DNA from: Bacillota bacterium
GTDB taxonomy: Bacteria > Bacillota > Clostridia > Acetivibrionales > JAEZXR01
Direction: 5' to 3'
Assembly: GCA_023419605.1 (NCBI GenBank)
Contig: JAEZXR010000108.1
Span: forward strand, 1-44,288
DNA length: 44,288 nucleotides
Made by a program: the position numbers and the translations under genes
Shown: positions 30,222 through 38,499 of the stretch, in pieces
How positions within the stretch are numbered: the stretch's first letter is position 1
Layout: every line of letters starts with the position of its first letter
Notes under the pieces: generated by a model
Told to the model about the DNA's origin: nothing
Databases searched by the model: none
The model's input: the letters and a program-made list of their open reading frames with translations, nothing else

Positions 30222-30689
30222 TTATGTTTGCAGCTTGTAATGACGATTTTTCACATAGTTGAAAAGGAAATACACCCACAGGTAAGTGCCCGCATAGGTT
30301 AGTGGAGACCAGGGAAAGGGATCCCAGCCGGTAAATACCACAGTTCCAGCCAACACACTGGCATACTCAAACACCAGCATACCGCCGATCCAGAGAATCG
30401 TATACACCACGGCAGCGTGTGCACTTCTCGGAAGGAATAGCGTGTAAATGACATTGGCAGGAGGATAGATCAGCAGAGCTGCCAGCATCGTATGTATTAC
30501 GGAAACCTGCGGATGAATATAGTAGTATAGGCCCATATATTCGCCCAAAGTCATATCATACACAATGGACGCGGCCGCAGTAACTATGGCAATAATGGTG
30601 TGAGCGGTGCCTGGGGTTCTGAACCGCACACAGATCAATAGAAGTATCCACATAATAAGAATAGAAGCGTAGAAAAATATATATGCCAT
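30222..30689 (-). CDS. CBO0543-family membrane protein
   Basis: A 155-residue protein with about five membrane helices and almost no loops, beginning MAYIFFYASILIMWILLLICVRF. The conserved WDPFPWSPLTYAGTYLWVYFLFNYVKN segment near the end, and YMGLYYYIHP in the middle, are typical of the CBO0543 family of small clostridial/bacillar membrane proteins, which have no known function. The ribosome site GGAGG is 8 nt before the start. It is 58 nt behind the flavoprotein gene on the same strand, so the two are likely an operon. A related protein lies at 32624 in the opposite divergent arm. Confidence 0.82.
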   Translation of the reverse strand: MAYIFFYASILIMWILLLICVRFRTPGTAHTIIAIVTAAASIVYDMTLGEYMGLYYYIHPQVSVIHTMLAALLIYPPANVIYTLFLPRSAHAAVVYTILWIGGMLVFEYASVLAGTVVFTGWDPFPWSPLTYAGTYLWVYFLFNYVKNRHYKLQT

Positions 30690-30747
30690 TTCAAAATCCT
30701 CCAGTCAATTTCCTGAGTTTATATCCATTATACCGTCATTTAAACGG

Positions 30748-31809
30748 TTACTTCCCGGAAAGGTCCGGGGGTACAATGCAATCCTTACTGCAAAACAAAG
30801 GACTTCTATAAATGGCTTGCGTTATCCCATGCATATCAAAATAACTGATCAGTTTATTAATATCTTCCTTGTTAAAAGCATTAAAAATTCTTCGATACCC
30901 GGTGATCTCCTGAGATTTCTGCGTAAGGCGTTTTGCAAGGGCGGAATAATTTTTCCCCAGCGCGATGGCTTGTGCAGCATAGATGCCGCTTTTGATGGCG
31001 CTTAAAAAGCTGAAGCCCATGAGGTCATCGATGAAACCTCCCGGATTTCCGGTAAAGTATATGTTATCCGGTGTCTTGAGGGAGTAGGGGAAGCCTATGT
31101 TTCGAACGCAGTCTCTGGTTTCAGTGATTTTATATTGTATTTCACGGATAAAAAGGAGTTCCTTCCAGTAATATTCCGCTTCATCGTCCATGGAGTCATT
31201 TACGGTAAAAAGAATACATGCTTCCTTTGCACTTACAGGTAAAAGGTAACTGAAGCATATCTTTGAAGCGCTTGCGTTGAGATAGATCTCCATAGTTCCC
31301 GGCTTAAAGTCTCCCACAACGGTAGCACTTCGGACAAAAATACTAAATGAATCCGACCAAAGGCCTAATTGCCTTGGAATGGAGTCATCTCCGGTTGCTA
31401 CTACAATGGAATCATATTGGTCCTTGATTTTGTGTATATCCACAAAGCTATTAAATTCAATGGGCAGCCCTGTTTGTGCATCAATTTGATTTTCAAGCGA
31501 ATAGGATTCACTGCCCCGCTTGAACGCATATCCCAGGTTTCCGCGAAGGGTTGCAGTTTTATTGGTGCCTTTTATTTCTACTTTCTTCAAGGTATATAAG
31601 GGCGAAAGTGAGAGTCCGAACTTTCGCTGTATCACTTCCAGCGAATCGGAGGGGGTTCGTTCCAGTAGATTAAAGGTAGTTATCGTATTTTCAAGGGGCT
31701 GGCCAATACGGGGCCTTTTTTCATATATATGCGGAATAATCCCGTGTTTCCTTAGTTCAAATGCGCAGGACAGGCCTGAAATACCAGCTCCGATAATGGC
31801 AACATTCAT
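30748..31809 (-). CDS. FAD-dependent oxidoreductase, geranylgeranyl-reductase-like, paralogue 1
   Basis: A 353-residue flavoprotein. The N-terminal Rossmann motif is VAIIGAGISGLSCAFELRKHG. The second FAD segment is YFTGNPGGFIDDLMGFSFLSAIKSGIYAAQAIALG, the position where geranylgeranyl reductases and related enzymes have GDAAGFIDPLTGEGI. Cofactor FAD is expected; a hydrophobic isoprenoid or acyl substrate is a guess from the family. The C-terminus ends IYRSPLF-type, as in the paralogue at 33168. ATG 31809 aligns with the paralogue's start; GTG 31818 is nearer to AAGGA and possible. Divergent from the 32140 gene across the multi-hairpin element. Confidence 0.82.
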   Translation of the reverse strand: MNVAIIGAGISGLSCAFELRKHGIIPHIYEKRPRIGQPLENTITTFNLLERTPSDSLEVIQRKFGLSLSPLYTLKKVEIKGTNKTATLRGNLGYAFKRGSESYSLENQIDAQTGLPIEFNSFVDIHKIKDQYDSIVVATGDDSIPRQLGLWSDSFSIFVRSATVVGDFKPGTMEIYLNASASKICFSYLLPVSAKEACILFTVNDSMDDEAEYYWKELLFIREIQYKITETRDCVRNIGFPYSLKTPDNIYFTGNPGGFIDDLMGFSFLSAIKSGIYAAQAIALGKNYSALAKRLTQKSQEITGYRRIFNAFNKEDINKLISYFDMHGITQAIYRSPLFCSKDCIVPPDLSGK

Positions 31810-31849
31810 TAAAATCACGATCCTTATCTATATAATACTAACCAATAAA

Positions 31850-32046
31850 GGTAGCGTACTTTGAACCTTATATACTCCGCACGGAATAAATATACAAAGT
31901 AGCGGAGTATGAACCTCGCTGTACGGGCACATCAGTAATCAAGGAAGAATTTAGTGCCCGTACTCGGTATAATAACCAGTGGGTAAAACGCCCGGGTTTT
32001 GGGGCGGTTTACCTACTGGAAAAATTCAGATTCAAAGTACGATACC
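31850..32046. other. 197-nt multi-hairpin element of unknown class
   Basis: A 16-nt outer stem (GGTAGCGTACTTTGAA at 31850-31865 and TTCAAAGTACGATACC at 32031-32046, 15 of 16 paired) encloses three hairpins: ACTCCGC/GCGGAGT; GTACGGGCAC/GTGCCCGTAC (perfect 10 bp, 23-nt loop); and CCAGTGGGTAAAACGCCC with GGGGCGGTTTACCTACTGG (about 18 bp). It fills the 330-nt gap between divergent genes (31809 minus, 32140 plus), and would form a four-way junction as RNA or a cruciform as DNA. No known riboswitch class matched from memory, no ORF, no clear target duplication at its ends. Confidence 0.7.
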
Positions 32047-32139
32047 TATTATATTGAATAATATTTGCAGAAAGATTGAAAAATATTATTGAATTAGTAG
32101 TTTACAAAACAAACAACGATACAACGATAGGAGGCATAT

Positions 32140-32349
32140 ATGGACAAGTTATCACAGGAATATATTCTTACCACATCATTTAGCTCTGCCCTGGATATGG
32201 AAGAGCTATTGATTCGAAAGTGCAATCATTATGCGGATGAGCTGAAGGATGAAAATTTAATCAATCTTATAATGGATATGAAGAAGGAATGTCAGGAGCA
32301 CATAAAAATCATGAAGGACAAGATGATAAAGCTCAATATCAAAGTATAA
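32140..32349 (+). CDS. Small helical protein, 69 residues, ferritin/CotF-like hairpin
   Basis: Predicts two amphipathic helices: residues 5-35 (SQEYILTTSFSSALDMEELL, then RKCNHYADEL) and 38-65 (NLIMDMKKECQEHIKIMKD). The E-x-L-x-x-K-C-x-x-Y and C-x-E-H-I pattern resembles half of a four-helix ferritin-like or CotF-type coat protein, without a complete metal site. AGGAGG precedes ATG 32140 at good distance. The next gene (12 nt on) is of similar size and helical content, so a heterodimer completing a four-helix bundle is conceivable. Function unknown; context suggests spore or envelope. Confidence 0.72.
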   Translation: MDKLSQEYILTTSFSSALDMEELLIRKCNHYADELKDENLINLIMDMKKECQEHIKIMKDKMIKLNIKV

Positions 32350-32361
32350 GGAGAACTAGCC

Positions 32362-32589
32362 ATGAAGGAACTGGATATTGTTAAGGATTTACTGCAGACG
32401 GCTACATCCATGCAGATTTATTTTAACGAGAGAGCCATCAATATAAGAAACCCGGAAGCAAGGCACCTTTTTATTCAAATTCGGGATGACAAAATGCGGA
32501 ATATTTCGAAGCTGCAGCAGAAAGTCGAAAGATTAGAGACAAAGCCATCGATTATTGCGAGGATGCTGCCTGCTAAAACAAGAAACTAA
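32362..32589 (+). CDS. Small helical protein, 75 residues, CotF-like
   Basis: An amphipathic two-helix protein (DIVKDLLQTATSMQIYFNER and ARHLFIQIRDDKMRNISKLQ, then a basic tail ending ARMLPAKTRN). It resembles small CotF-like or ferritin-like coat proteins of clostridia but is too short for confident assignment. AAGGAG precedes ATG 32362, 12 nt after the previous stop, so the two are co-transcribed. It is followed after 34 nt by the CBO0543-like gene. Confidence 0.72.
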   Translation: MKELDIVKDLLQTATSMQIYFNERAINIRNPEARHLFIQIRDDKMRNISKLQQKVERLETKPSIIARMLPAKTRN

Positions 32590-32623
32590 AGACGATTATT
32601 ACTGTTATCATGCGGAGGTAAAA

Positions 32624-33076
32624 ATGGAATGGGTCATATTATTCATTGCAAACTGGATATTGTTTTTCCTTTTTATTGATTGGAAAAAAATAAAGTACAA
32701 CATCTGGTGCGGCGCAACAGCCATGGCTTTACAGCTGGGATTCGACACCAATGCCATCTCCCACGATTTTTATGTAATAAACAGGCCGGGAGTAGAAATT
32801 CTAGGTTCATCACTTTTCTTTCTTCTGGGGCCGGTATTGATTATCGGAATATTTATCGGGCAGTTCCACCCCTTGAAGAAATGGCTGCGAATCACAAACG
32901 TGATTGTCTTTGCAGCCTTGTATTCCATCCAGGAATGGCTGCTCATTGCCCGAGGCGCGGTTGAATACCATCGATGGGATTATATAGACAGCGTGCTGGT
33001 GAATATTTCTGCAATGATCATCATAAGCTGGGTGGCTGCTATTGTAATTGAAGAGAAGGGGACATGCTGGAAATGA
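32624..33076 (+). CDS. CBO0543-like membrane protein, second copy
   Basis: A 150-residue protein with about five membrane helices, starting MEWVILFIANWILFFLFIDW. Conserved-looking features: KKIKYNIWCGATAMALQLGFD, WLLIARGAVEYHRWDYIDS, and helix ends like those of the protein at 30222, to which it is a distant relative. ATG 32624 has a GGAGG site 5-6 nt upstream; an open extension to 32555 overlaps the previous gene and lacks one. Its stop overlaps the start of the 32-residue gene (ATGA), so translation is coupled. Function unknown. Confidence 0.8.
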   Translation: MEWVILFIANWILFFLFIDWKKIKYNIWCGATAMALQLGFDTNAISHDFYVINRPGVEILGSSLFFLLGPVLIIGIFIGQFHPLKKWLRITNVIVFAALYSIQEWLLIARGAVEYHRWDYIDSVLVNISAMIIISWVAAIVIEEKGTCWK

Positions 33077-33171
33077 GTATATATGCGTATGTGTTTGGTA
33101 CTATGCTGGTAGGCGCAGGGGTATGTCTCTGGTTTTTAGTCCTTAAAAAATTTGGAGGTGAGAAGCCATGA
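33073..33171 (+). CDS. 32-residue single-helix membrane peptide
   Basis: MSIYAYVFGTMLVGAGVCLW and then FLVLKKFGGEKP: one membrane helix with a basic KK end. Its ATG overlaps the preceding stop (ATGA at 33073-33076) and its own stop overlaps the flavoprotein start (ATGA at 33168-33171), so three genes are joined by two 4-nt overlaps. This coupling is strong evidence that the tiny gene is translated. A ribosome site for the flavoprotein, GGAGGTGAG, lies inside its last codons. Could be a subunit or anchor for one of its neighbours. In-frame ATG 33064 is an alternative start. Confidence 0.75.
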   Translation: MSIYAYVFGTMLVGAGVCLWFLVLKKFGGEKP

Positions 33172-34247
33172 GGGTTGCTATTGTAGGTGCAGGATTGGCG
33201 GGGTTAAGCTGTGCCCATGAATTGGAACGGCACGGGATTAGCCCGGTTATTTATGAGAGAAACAGCTTTATCGGCGAGCAGCATCCCCACGTATCAGCCA
33301 TCCTTGAAATTATAAGCAGGGAGCAGGGAGATGCCATCAAATATTTTAAAAAAAAGCTGGCGTTGGATATCCAGCCCTTAGGCAAGGTGAAAAGGATTAT
33401 TCATTATTCACCCAATAAGGTGAAGGAAATAAAAGGTGATTTCGGGTATTTTTTTGAAAGGGATAAATCTGCGCAGGATGTAAAAAACCAGCTTTACTCA
33501 AAGTTAAAAAATACACAAATTTTGTTTAATGAATACGGGGACTATGAAACTCTTTCCAAAGAGTACGATTATGTCCTCATCGCCAATGGAAACAATGATT
33601 ATACGGAAGAACTGGGATGCTGGCAGGAATGGATGAATACATACGTAAAAGGAGCCAGAGTCTATGGTGATTTTGACCCGGAAGCCTTGATGGTCTGGAT
33701 CAACCAGGACTACTGCAAAAAAGGATACGCCTACCTGACGCCCTTTGATAATAAGCGAGCTGCCCTGGCCTTGGTGGTTACGGATATAGACGAGGCGGAA
33801 GTGGACTTTTACTGGAAATTGTTTCTGGATACGGAAAATATCCGATATGCCATAGAGGAAGAATTTACACTCAATCATAAGAGCGGTTTTGTGTACCCGC
33901 ACAAAATCAAAAATATTTATTTTGCAGGAAATTCTGCAGGGGTTATTGATCCTTTCCTGGGATTTGGACAAATGAGTGCACTTGCTACTGGAGTTCTAGC
34001 CGCCCGGTCCATTGCAACGGGAGCGGATTATGAAAAGCTTTTAAAGTCAATTGTTAAAAGCCATTTACAACAGCATGAATTTAGAAAGGCTTTTGACAGG
34101 GCCAATCATTTGACCTACGACATTATCATGTCTTCGGTGGGATTTCCCGGCATTCGGCACATCCTCTACAAATCCCCCATCAATGTGGTTCGGCTTGGAG
34201 CTGCGGTATTGAAGCTGCTTCCTCAAAAGAAAGGAAAGAACAGGTGA
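33168..34247 (+). CDS. FAD-dependent oxidoreductase, geranylgeranyl-reductase-like, paralogue 2
   Basis: A 359-residue paralogue of the protein at 30748. VAIVGAGLAGLSCAHELERHG forms the FAD Rossmann motif; YFAGNSAGVIDPFLGFGQMS, then ALATGVLAARSIATG, is the second FAD motif and is closer to the geranylgeranyl-reductase consensus than in paralogue 1. A shared signature is the C-terminal RHILYKSPINVVRL, against QAIYRSPLF in the other. No membrane anchor, so the membrane neighbours may supply one. Likely reduces a lipid or isoprenoid double bond; no substrate evidence in sequence. Last gene of a five-gene run starting at 32140. Confidence 0.84.
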   Translation: MRVAIVGAGLAGLSCAHELERHGISPVIYERNSFIGEQHPHVSAILEIISREQGDAIKYFKKKLALDIQPLGKVKRIIHYSPNKVKEIKGDFGYFFERDKSAQDVKNQLYSKLKNTQILFNEYGDYETLSKEYDYVLIANGNNDYTEELGCWQEWMNTYVKGARVYGDFDPEALMVWINQDYCKKGYAYLTPFDNKRAALALVVTDIDEAEVDFYWKLFLDTENIRYAIEEEFTLNHKSGFVYPHKIKNIYFAGNSAGVIDPFLGFGQMSALATGVLAARSIATGADYEKLLKSIVKSHLQQHEFRKAFDRANHLTYDIIMSSVGFPGIRHILYKSPINVVRLGAAVLKLLPQKKGKNR

Positions 34248-34276
34248 GAGCCGAGAAAATATTACTTTCGATTATA

Positions 34277-34305
34277 TTGATCACACCCATTCGGTATAGT
34301 ATCAT
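34277..34305 (+). promoter_or_regulatory. Candidate promoter of the EamA gene
   Basis: TTGATC (34277-34282), 17 nt, TATCAT (34300-34305), 48 nt before the start codon. Confidence 0.5.
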
Positions 34306-34353
34306 AGAATGGTTAGGTAGATATTGGGAGTGTTTTAAGGAGGGGGATCGAGT

Positions 34354-34788
34354 ATGCAGCAGTACTTATGGCTGATTTTCGCCTTGCTATCTGCAGCAGC
34401 GGCATCACTGGTGGGGATTTTCGGGAAAGTCGGTTTGAAGGATTTGGATGCCAATACGGCGACAGCCATCCGGGCTGTTATCATGGCTGTGTTTCTTTTT
34501 GCGGTGGTGGCCATTCAGGGTAAGCTGGGAGAAATTCCGGCAATTATTTCCAACAAAAGGGGCATAACCTTCATCTGTCTCAGTGGTATTGCAGGAGCTA
34601 CTTCCTGGCTGTTTTACTTTTTGGCACTAAAGTTCGGGAAGGTTTCCCAGGTTGCTCCGGTGGATAAGCTAAGTGTTGTTATTTCCATTATTCTTGCGGT
34701 ACTATTCCTGGGCGAGAAACTGAACGTAATGAACGGATTGGGAACCGTACTGATTACGGCAGGCGTTATTATGGTAGCATTAGCATAA
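34354..34788 (+). CDS. EamA-family half-size transporter
   Basis: A 144-residue protein with one EamA repeat of about five membrane helices (LWLIFALLSAAAASLVGIFG at the start, LSGIAGATSWLFYFLALKFG and VSQVAPVDKLSVVISIILAV typical of the family). Full-length relatives have two repeats and ten helices, so this version should work as a dimer. Substrates in the drug/metabolite superfamily vary; none can be inferred. AAGGAGGGGG site, own promoter and strong terminator: a single-gene unit. Confidence 0.9.
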   Translation: MQQYLWLIFALLSAAAASLVGIFGKVGLKDLDANTATAIRAVIMAVFLFAVVAIQGKLGEIPAIISNKRGITFICLSGIAGATSWLFYFLALKFGKVSQVAPVDKLSVVISIILAVLFLGEKLNVMNGLGTVLITAGVIMVALA

Positions 34789-34802
34789 GATGAAAGTGAG
34801 TT

Positions 34803-34850
34803 AACAAAGGGTGGAGAATACCGAACGAATATTCTCCACCCTTTGTTTTA
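34803..34850. terminator. Terminator after the EamA gene
   Basis: AACAAAGGGTGGAGAATA and TATTCTCCACCCTTTGTT form a perfect 18-bp stem with a 9-nt loop and T-rich tail. Confidence 0.93.
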
Positions 34851-34907
34851 TTCATGGGATGTGGTAAAATAGGGAATAAGAATAAAGATCAAAGAAGATG
34901 GTGGAGC

Positions 34908-37900
34908 ATGAGTTTGCGTTTGATTTACGGAAGGGCAGGAAGCGGTAAGAGCTTTTTATGCCTGGATGATATAAAAAACCGATTGCAGAAGGGTGGGGAC
35001 ACTCCGCTGATTTTATTGGTACCGGAACAGTTTTCTCTTCAGGCGGAAAAGAATCTGGTAAAAGTAGCAGGTTCCGGAGGGATTATGCGGGCCGATGTTT
35101 TGACTTTCCGGCGAATGGCCCACAGGGTTTTCAACGAGGTGGGAGGAATTACCCGGAATCCCATGAATTCAGCCGGCAAGTGCATGATTTTATACAAAGT
35201 CATTGATACTTTGCGGGATAACCTGCAAATCTTCTCAAAGGCGGCCAGACAGCCGGGGTTTATAAACACTATGTCCGAGTTGATTGCAGAGTTTAAAAGG
35301 TACAATGTAACTCCTCAGCAGCTTCGGGAAGCAGGACAGGGTTTCGGGAACGAGGATTTGCTGAAGAGGAAGGTGGAGGACCTGGCCACAGTCTACGAAG
35401 AGTTCGATGGAGCCTTGCACCGGGAGTATATCGATGCCGACGATGAGCTGACCCTGCTGGCACAAAAGCTGGACAAATCCCGGCAGTTTCGTGAGGCAGA
35501 GATTTGGATTGACGAGTTCTCGGGCTTTACGCCCCAGGAATACCAGGTCATTGAAAAGCTTCTCCAGTGCGTAAAACGGGTCAATATAACGATTTGTACC
35601 GATTGTCTGACAGCGGGGGAAGTGATGGATAAAACGTACATATTTTCACCGTCGCAGTTTGCCGCAAGGCGGCTTTCAAACCTGGCAGAAAGAAATAACA
35701 TCCCGGTGGACAAGCCCATCCGGCTGGACTTGCAGGAAAAGATACTGCCAAGATTCAAGGATAGTCTGGAGCTGGCCCATTTGGAGAAAAATTATTTCGC
35801 TTTTCCCTATAGTACATATAAACAGGAAACGACTGCCTTGAGCATTTTTTCATCTGTTTCCATCTATTCAGAGGTAGAAGATACTGCAAGAGATATCCTG
35901 CACCGGGTGAGGGATGAGGGGCTCCGGTACAGGGATATTACCGTTGTTACCCGGAATCTGGAGGCCTATAAAAAACTCATTGCCGCCCTGTTTTCGCAGC
36001 ATGGAATACCGTATTTTATCGATACCAAGAGGGACTTGAACAGTCACCCTCTCGTGATGATGATCAATGCGGCTTTGGAGATATTTAACAGTCATTGGTC
36101 CTACGAAGCGGTATTCCGTTATGTAAAGACCGGCTTAACCAACATTTCCCGGGAAGAAGCGGATCTTCTTGAAAATTATGCTCTGGCCTGGGGGATCCGG
36201 GGGAGCCGGTGGACCCAGGGAGCGTGGAATTACAGCGTTCTGACAGCCGATGGTGATGGAAGGCTGCCCGAGAAGGAACAGGAACTCTTAAGGAAAGTAA
36301 ATGAGATTCGAAGCCGATTGGTAGATCCCTTGTGGAGGTTTCGCAGCAAAGTAAGGGGAAGAAAAAGCGCCAGGGATTTTTGTATGGGGCTCTACGAGTT
36401 TTTATGCGATATCGGAGTGCCTGACCGGATCGAGACATGGGTTACCGGATTCAGGGAGCAGGGGCAGTTGGATTTTGCCAATGAATATAGCCAGGTGTGG
36501 AACATTGTCATGGGCGTTTTTGACCAGGTGGTTGAGGTCATGGGAGACGAAGAGGTGACGCTGGATAAGTTTGCCCGAATCCTGTCCATCGGATTCGGAG
36601 AATACAAGACAGGACTCATCCCCCCCGCCCTGGACCAGGTATTGGTAGGAAGCATTGAGCGGTCCAAGAGCCATGAGGTGAAGGCACTCTACATTCTTGG
36701 AGTTAACGATGGAGTTTTTCCTTCGGCAGGATCGGAAGAAGGAATTTTATCGGACCGGGACAGAGTAACGCTTAAAGAATCCGGGGTTGAGCTGGCGCAG
36801 GATACAAGGACCCGGGCCTTTGAAGAACAATTCCTCGTTTACAGGGCCCTCTCTACCTCAGGAAAGTATCTCCGGTTGAGTTACCCGATAGCAAACCATG
36901 AAGGAAGATCCCTGCGGCCTTCCATCATTATTTCAAGACTTAAGAAGATCTTCCCGGGTATACGGGAATCCAGCAACATCATAACCATGGATACGGACGA
37001 AGAAAATCTCTCCTTGCTGGCAGCACCGGCGCCGGTTTTCCACCAGTTGGTATCCGCAGTGCGAAGGAATTGGGAAGGAATCAGTGTAAATCCCCTCTGG
37101 TGGGATGTTTACAAGTGGTACATAAAGGATGAACGGTGGCAGCAGAAGTGCAGCATGGCCCTCTCCGGCCTGCAATATACCAATCAATCGGCCAGAATTA
37201 GCCCCGACAAGGTGGGGAAGTTATATGGAAGCCCGGTATATTCCAGTGTTTCCCGTTTGGAAAGGTATGCTACGTGTCCTTTTTCCTACTATATTCAGTA
37301 TGGACTTAAGGCAAAGGACAGGAAAATCTTCAAATTAAGCGCACCGGATCTGGGAACCTTCATGCATGAGGTGCTGGATGAATTTGCCCGGTATCTTGAC
37401 CGGACCGGGATGACCTGGAGAACCTGTACCCGGGAGTGGTGTACCGAGGTTGTATCGGAAATCGTTGAACAATTGTTGATGAAAATGGGAAGTTCCATTT
37501 TGAATAGTTCCCAACGTTACAGGTATCTGGCCGGCAGGCTGAAAAGAGTGCTGTCCAGGGCAGTTTGGCTTATTGCAGAGCATATGCGGAAAAGCGGCTT
37601 TGAACCTATTGGCTATGAAATGGCATTTGGAGAAAAGGAACGTTTTGCCCCTATTACCATAGTGCTTCCCTCCGGGCAGGAAATCAAGCTGACAGGGAGA
37701 ATCGACCGCCTGGATGCCATGCGGTCGGAAGAGGGCACCTATTTGCGGATTGTCGACTATAAGTCGGGAAACAAGGCATTCAAGCTTTCTGACGTGTATT
37801 ATGGACTTCAGATCCAGCTTATAACCTATCTGGATGCCGTATGGGAAAACGAGGCGGAGGATTTGCCGAAGCCGATACTGCCTGGAGGCATCCTGTATTT

Positions 37901-38369
37901 TCGGATTGATGACCCTGTTGTTCGAGGTGCGGTGGGAATCCAGGAGGAAGAGATTGAAAAATCCATCATGAAACAGTTAAAAATGAAAGGACTGCTGCTG
38001 GCAGATGTAAAACTTATTAAGGCAATGGATCGTGAGATTGATGGAGATTCCTTGATCATCCCTGCCCGGATCAATAAGGGGGATGTGCTGGGAAAATCTT
38101 CTGCCGCCACACTGGAGCAGTTTCATTTGTTGCGACGGTATGTAAAAAAGCTGTTGGCCCGGATCGGGGAGGAAATGCTGAGCGGCGATGTTTCCATCAG
38201 TCCCTATAAGAAGAAAAAGGTCACCTCCTGCCAGTACTGCAGCTATTCCGCCGTATGCCAGTTTGACCCCTCGCTGAAGGATAACAAATATAAGATGTTG
38301 AAGGACTTCAAGGATGATGAGGTGTGGGGAAAACTGGAGGAAGAATTGAAAATTGAGAATGGAAAATGA
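34908..38369 (+). CDS. addB: AddB, ATP-dependent helicase-nuclease subunit B
   Basis: A 1,153-residue subunit of the AddAB enzyme, which resects double-strand breaks to a Chi site for RecA. N-terminal Walker A-like GRAGSGKS (8-15), inactive-helicase region with VDEFSGFTPQEYQVIEKLLQ, C-terminal RecB-type nuclease with GRIDRLDAM and RIVDYKSGNKAFK. The four cysteines of the structural [4Fe-4S] cluster are in YATCPFSYY and in CQYCSYSAVC (C1108, C1111, C1117). ATG 34908 gives the usual MSLRLIYGRAGSGKS start, though GGAG lies very close to it. The last seven residues (LKIENGK) are encoded by one arm of an inverted repeat (38344-38476). addA follows after 130 nt. Confidence 0.95.
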   Translation: MSLRLIYGRAGSGKSFLCLDDIKNRLQKGGDTPLILLVPEQFSLQAEKNLVKVAGSGGIMRADVLTFRRMAHRVFNEVGGITRNPMNSAGKCMILYKVIDTLRDNLQIFSKAARQPGFINTMSELIAEFKRYNVTPQQLREAGQGFGNEDLLKRKVEDLATVYEEFDGALHREYIDADDELTLLAQKLDKSRQFREAEIWIDEFSGFTPQEYQVIEKLLQCVKRVNITICTDCLTAGEVMDKTYIFSPSQFAARRLSNLAERNNIPVDKPIRLDLQEKILPRFKDSLELAHLEKNYFAFPYSTYKQETTALSIFSSVSIYSEVEDTARDILHRVRDEGLRYRDITVVTRNLEAYKKLIAALFSQHGIPYFIDTKRDLNSHPLVMMINAALEIFNSHWSYEAVFRYVKTGLTNISREEADLLENYALAWGIRGSRWTQGAWNYSVLTADGDGRLPEKEQELLRKVNEIRSRLVDPLWRFRSKVRGRKSARDFCMGLYEFLCDIGVPDRIETWVTGFREQGQLDFANEYSQVWNIVMGVFDQVVEVMGDEEVTLDKFARILSIGFGEYKTGLIPPALDQVLVGSIERSKSHEVKALYILGVNDGVFPSAGSEEGILSDRDRVTLKESGVELAQDTRTRAFEEQFLVYRALSTSGKYLRLSYPIANHEGRSLRPSIIISRLKKIFPGIRESSNIITMDTDEENLSLLAAPAPVFHQLVSAVRRNWEGISVNPLWWDVYKWYIKDERWQQKCSMALSGLQYTNQSARISPDKVGKLYGSPVYSSVSRLERYATCPFSYYIQYGLKAKDRKIFKLSAPDLGTFMHEVLDEFARYLDRTGMTWRTCTREWCTEVVSEIVEQLLMKMGSSILNSSQRYRYLAGRLKRVLSRAVWLIAEHMRKSGFEPIGYEMAFGEKERFAPITIVLPSGQEIKLTGRIDRLDAMRSEEGTYLRIVDYKSGNKAFKLSDVYYGLQIQLITYLDAVWENEAEDLPKPILPGGILYFRIDDPVVRGAVGIQEEEIEKSIMKQLKMKGLLLADVKLIKAMDREIDGDSLIIPARINKGDVLGKSSAATLEQFHLLRRYVKKLLARIGEEMLSGDVSISPYKKKKVTSCQYCSYSAVCQFDPSLKDNKYKMLKDFKDDEVWGKLEEELKIENGK

Positions 38370-38476
38370 AAAAATATTACATTGAAAACTGAGAATGTGT
38401 AAAAAGTACGGATTACGACTGGAATATGAGAAAGTTTGAGTTGTAATTCTCAATTCTCCATTCTCAATTTTCAATT
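38344..38476. repeat. Inverted repeat spanning the addB stop and the addB-addA gap
   Basis: AATTGAAAATTGAGAATGGA (38344-38363) and TCCATTCTCAATTTTCAATT (38457-38476) are perfectly complementary over 20 bp, 93 nt apart. A second partial pair (GAGAATG, and TTCTCAATTC near 38447) lies inside. The left arm encodes the end of addB. No T-run, so not an ordinary terminator; A/T-rich repeats of this appearance are commonly dispersed in clostridial genomes. Confidence 0.75.
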
Positions 38477-38499
38477 ATTAATTATCACGGAGTGATCAC

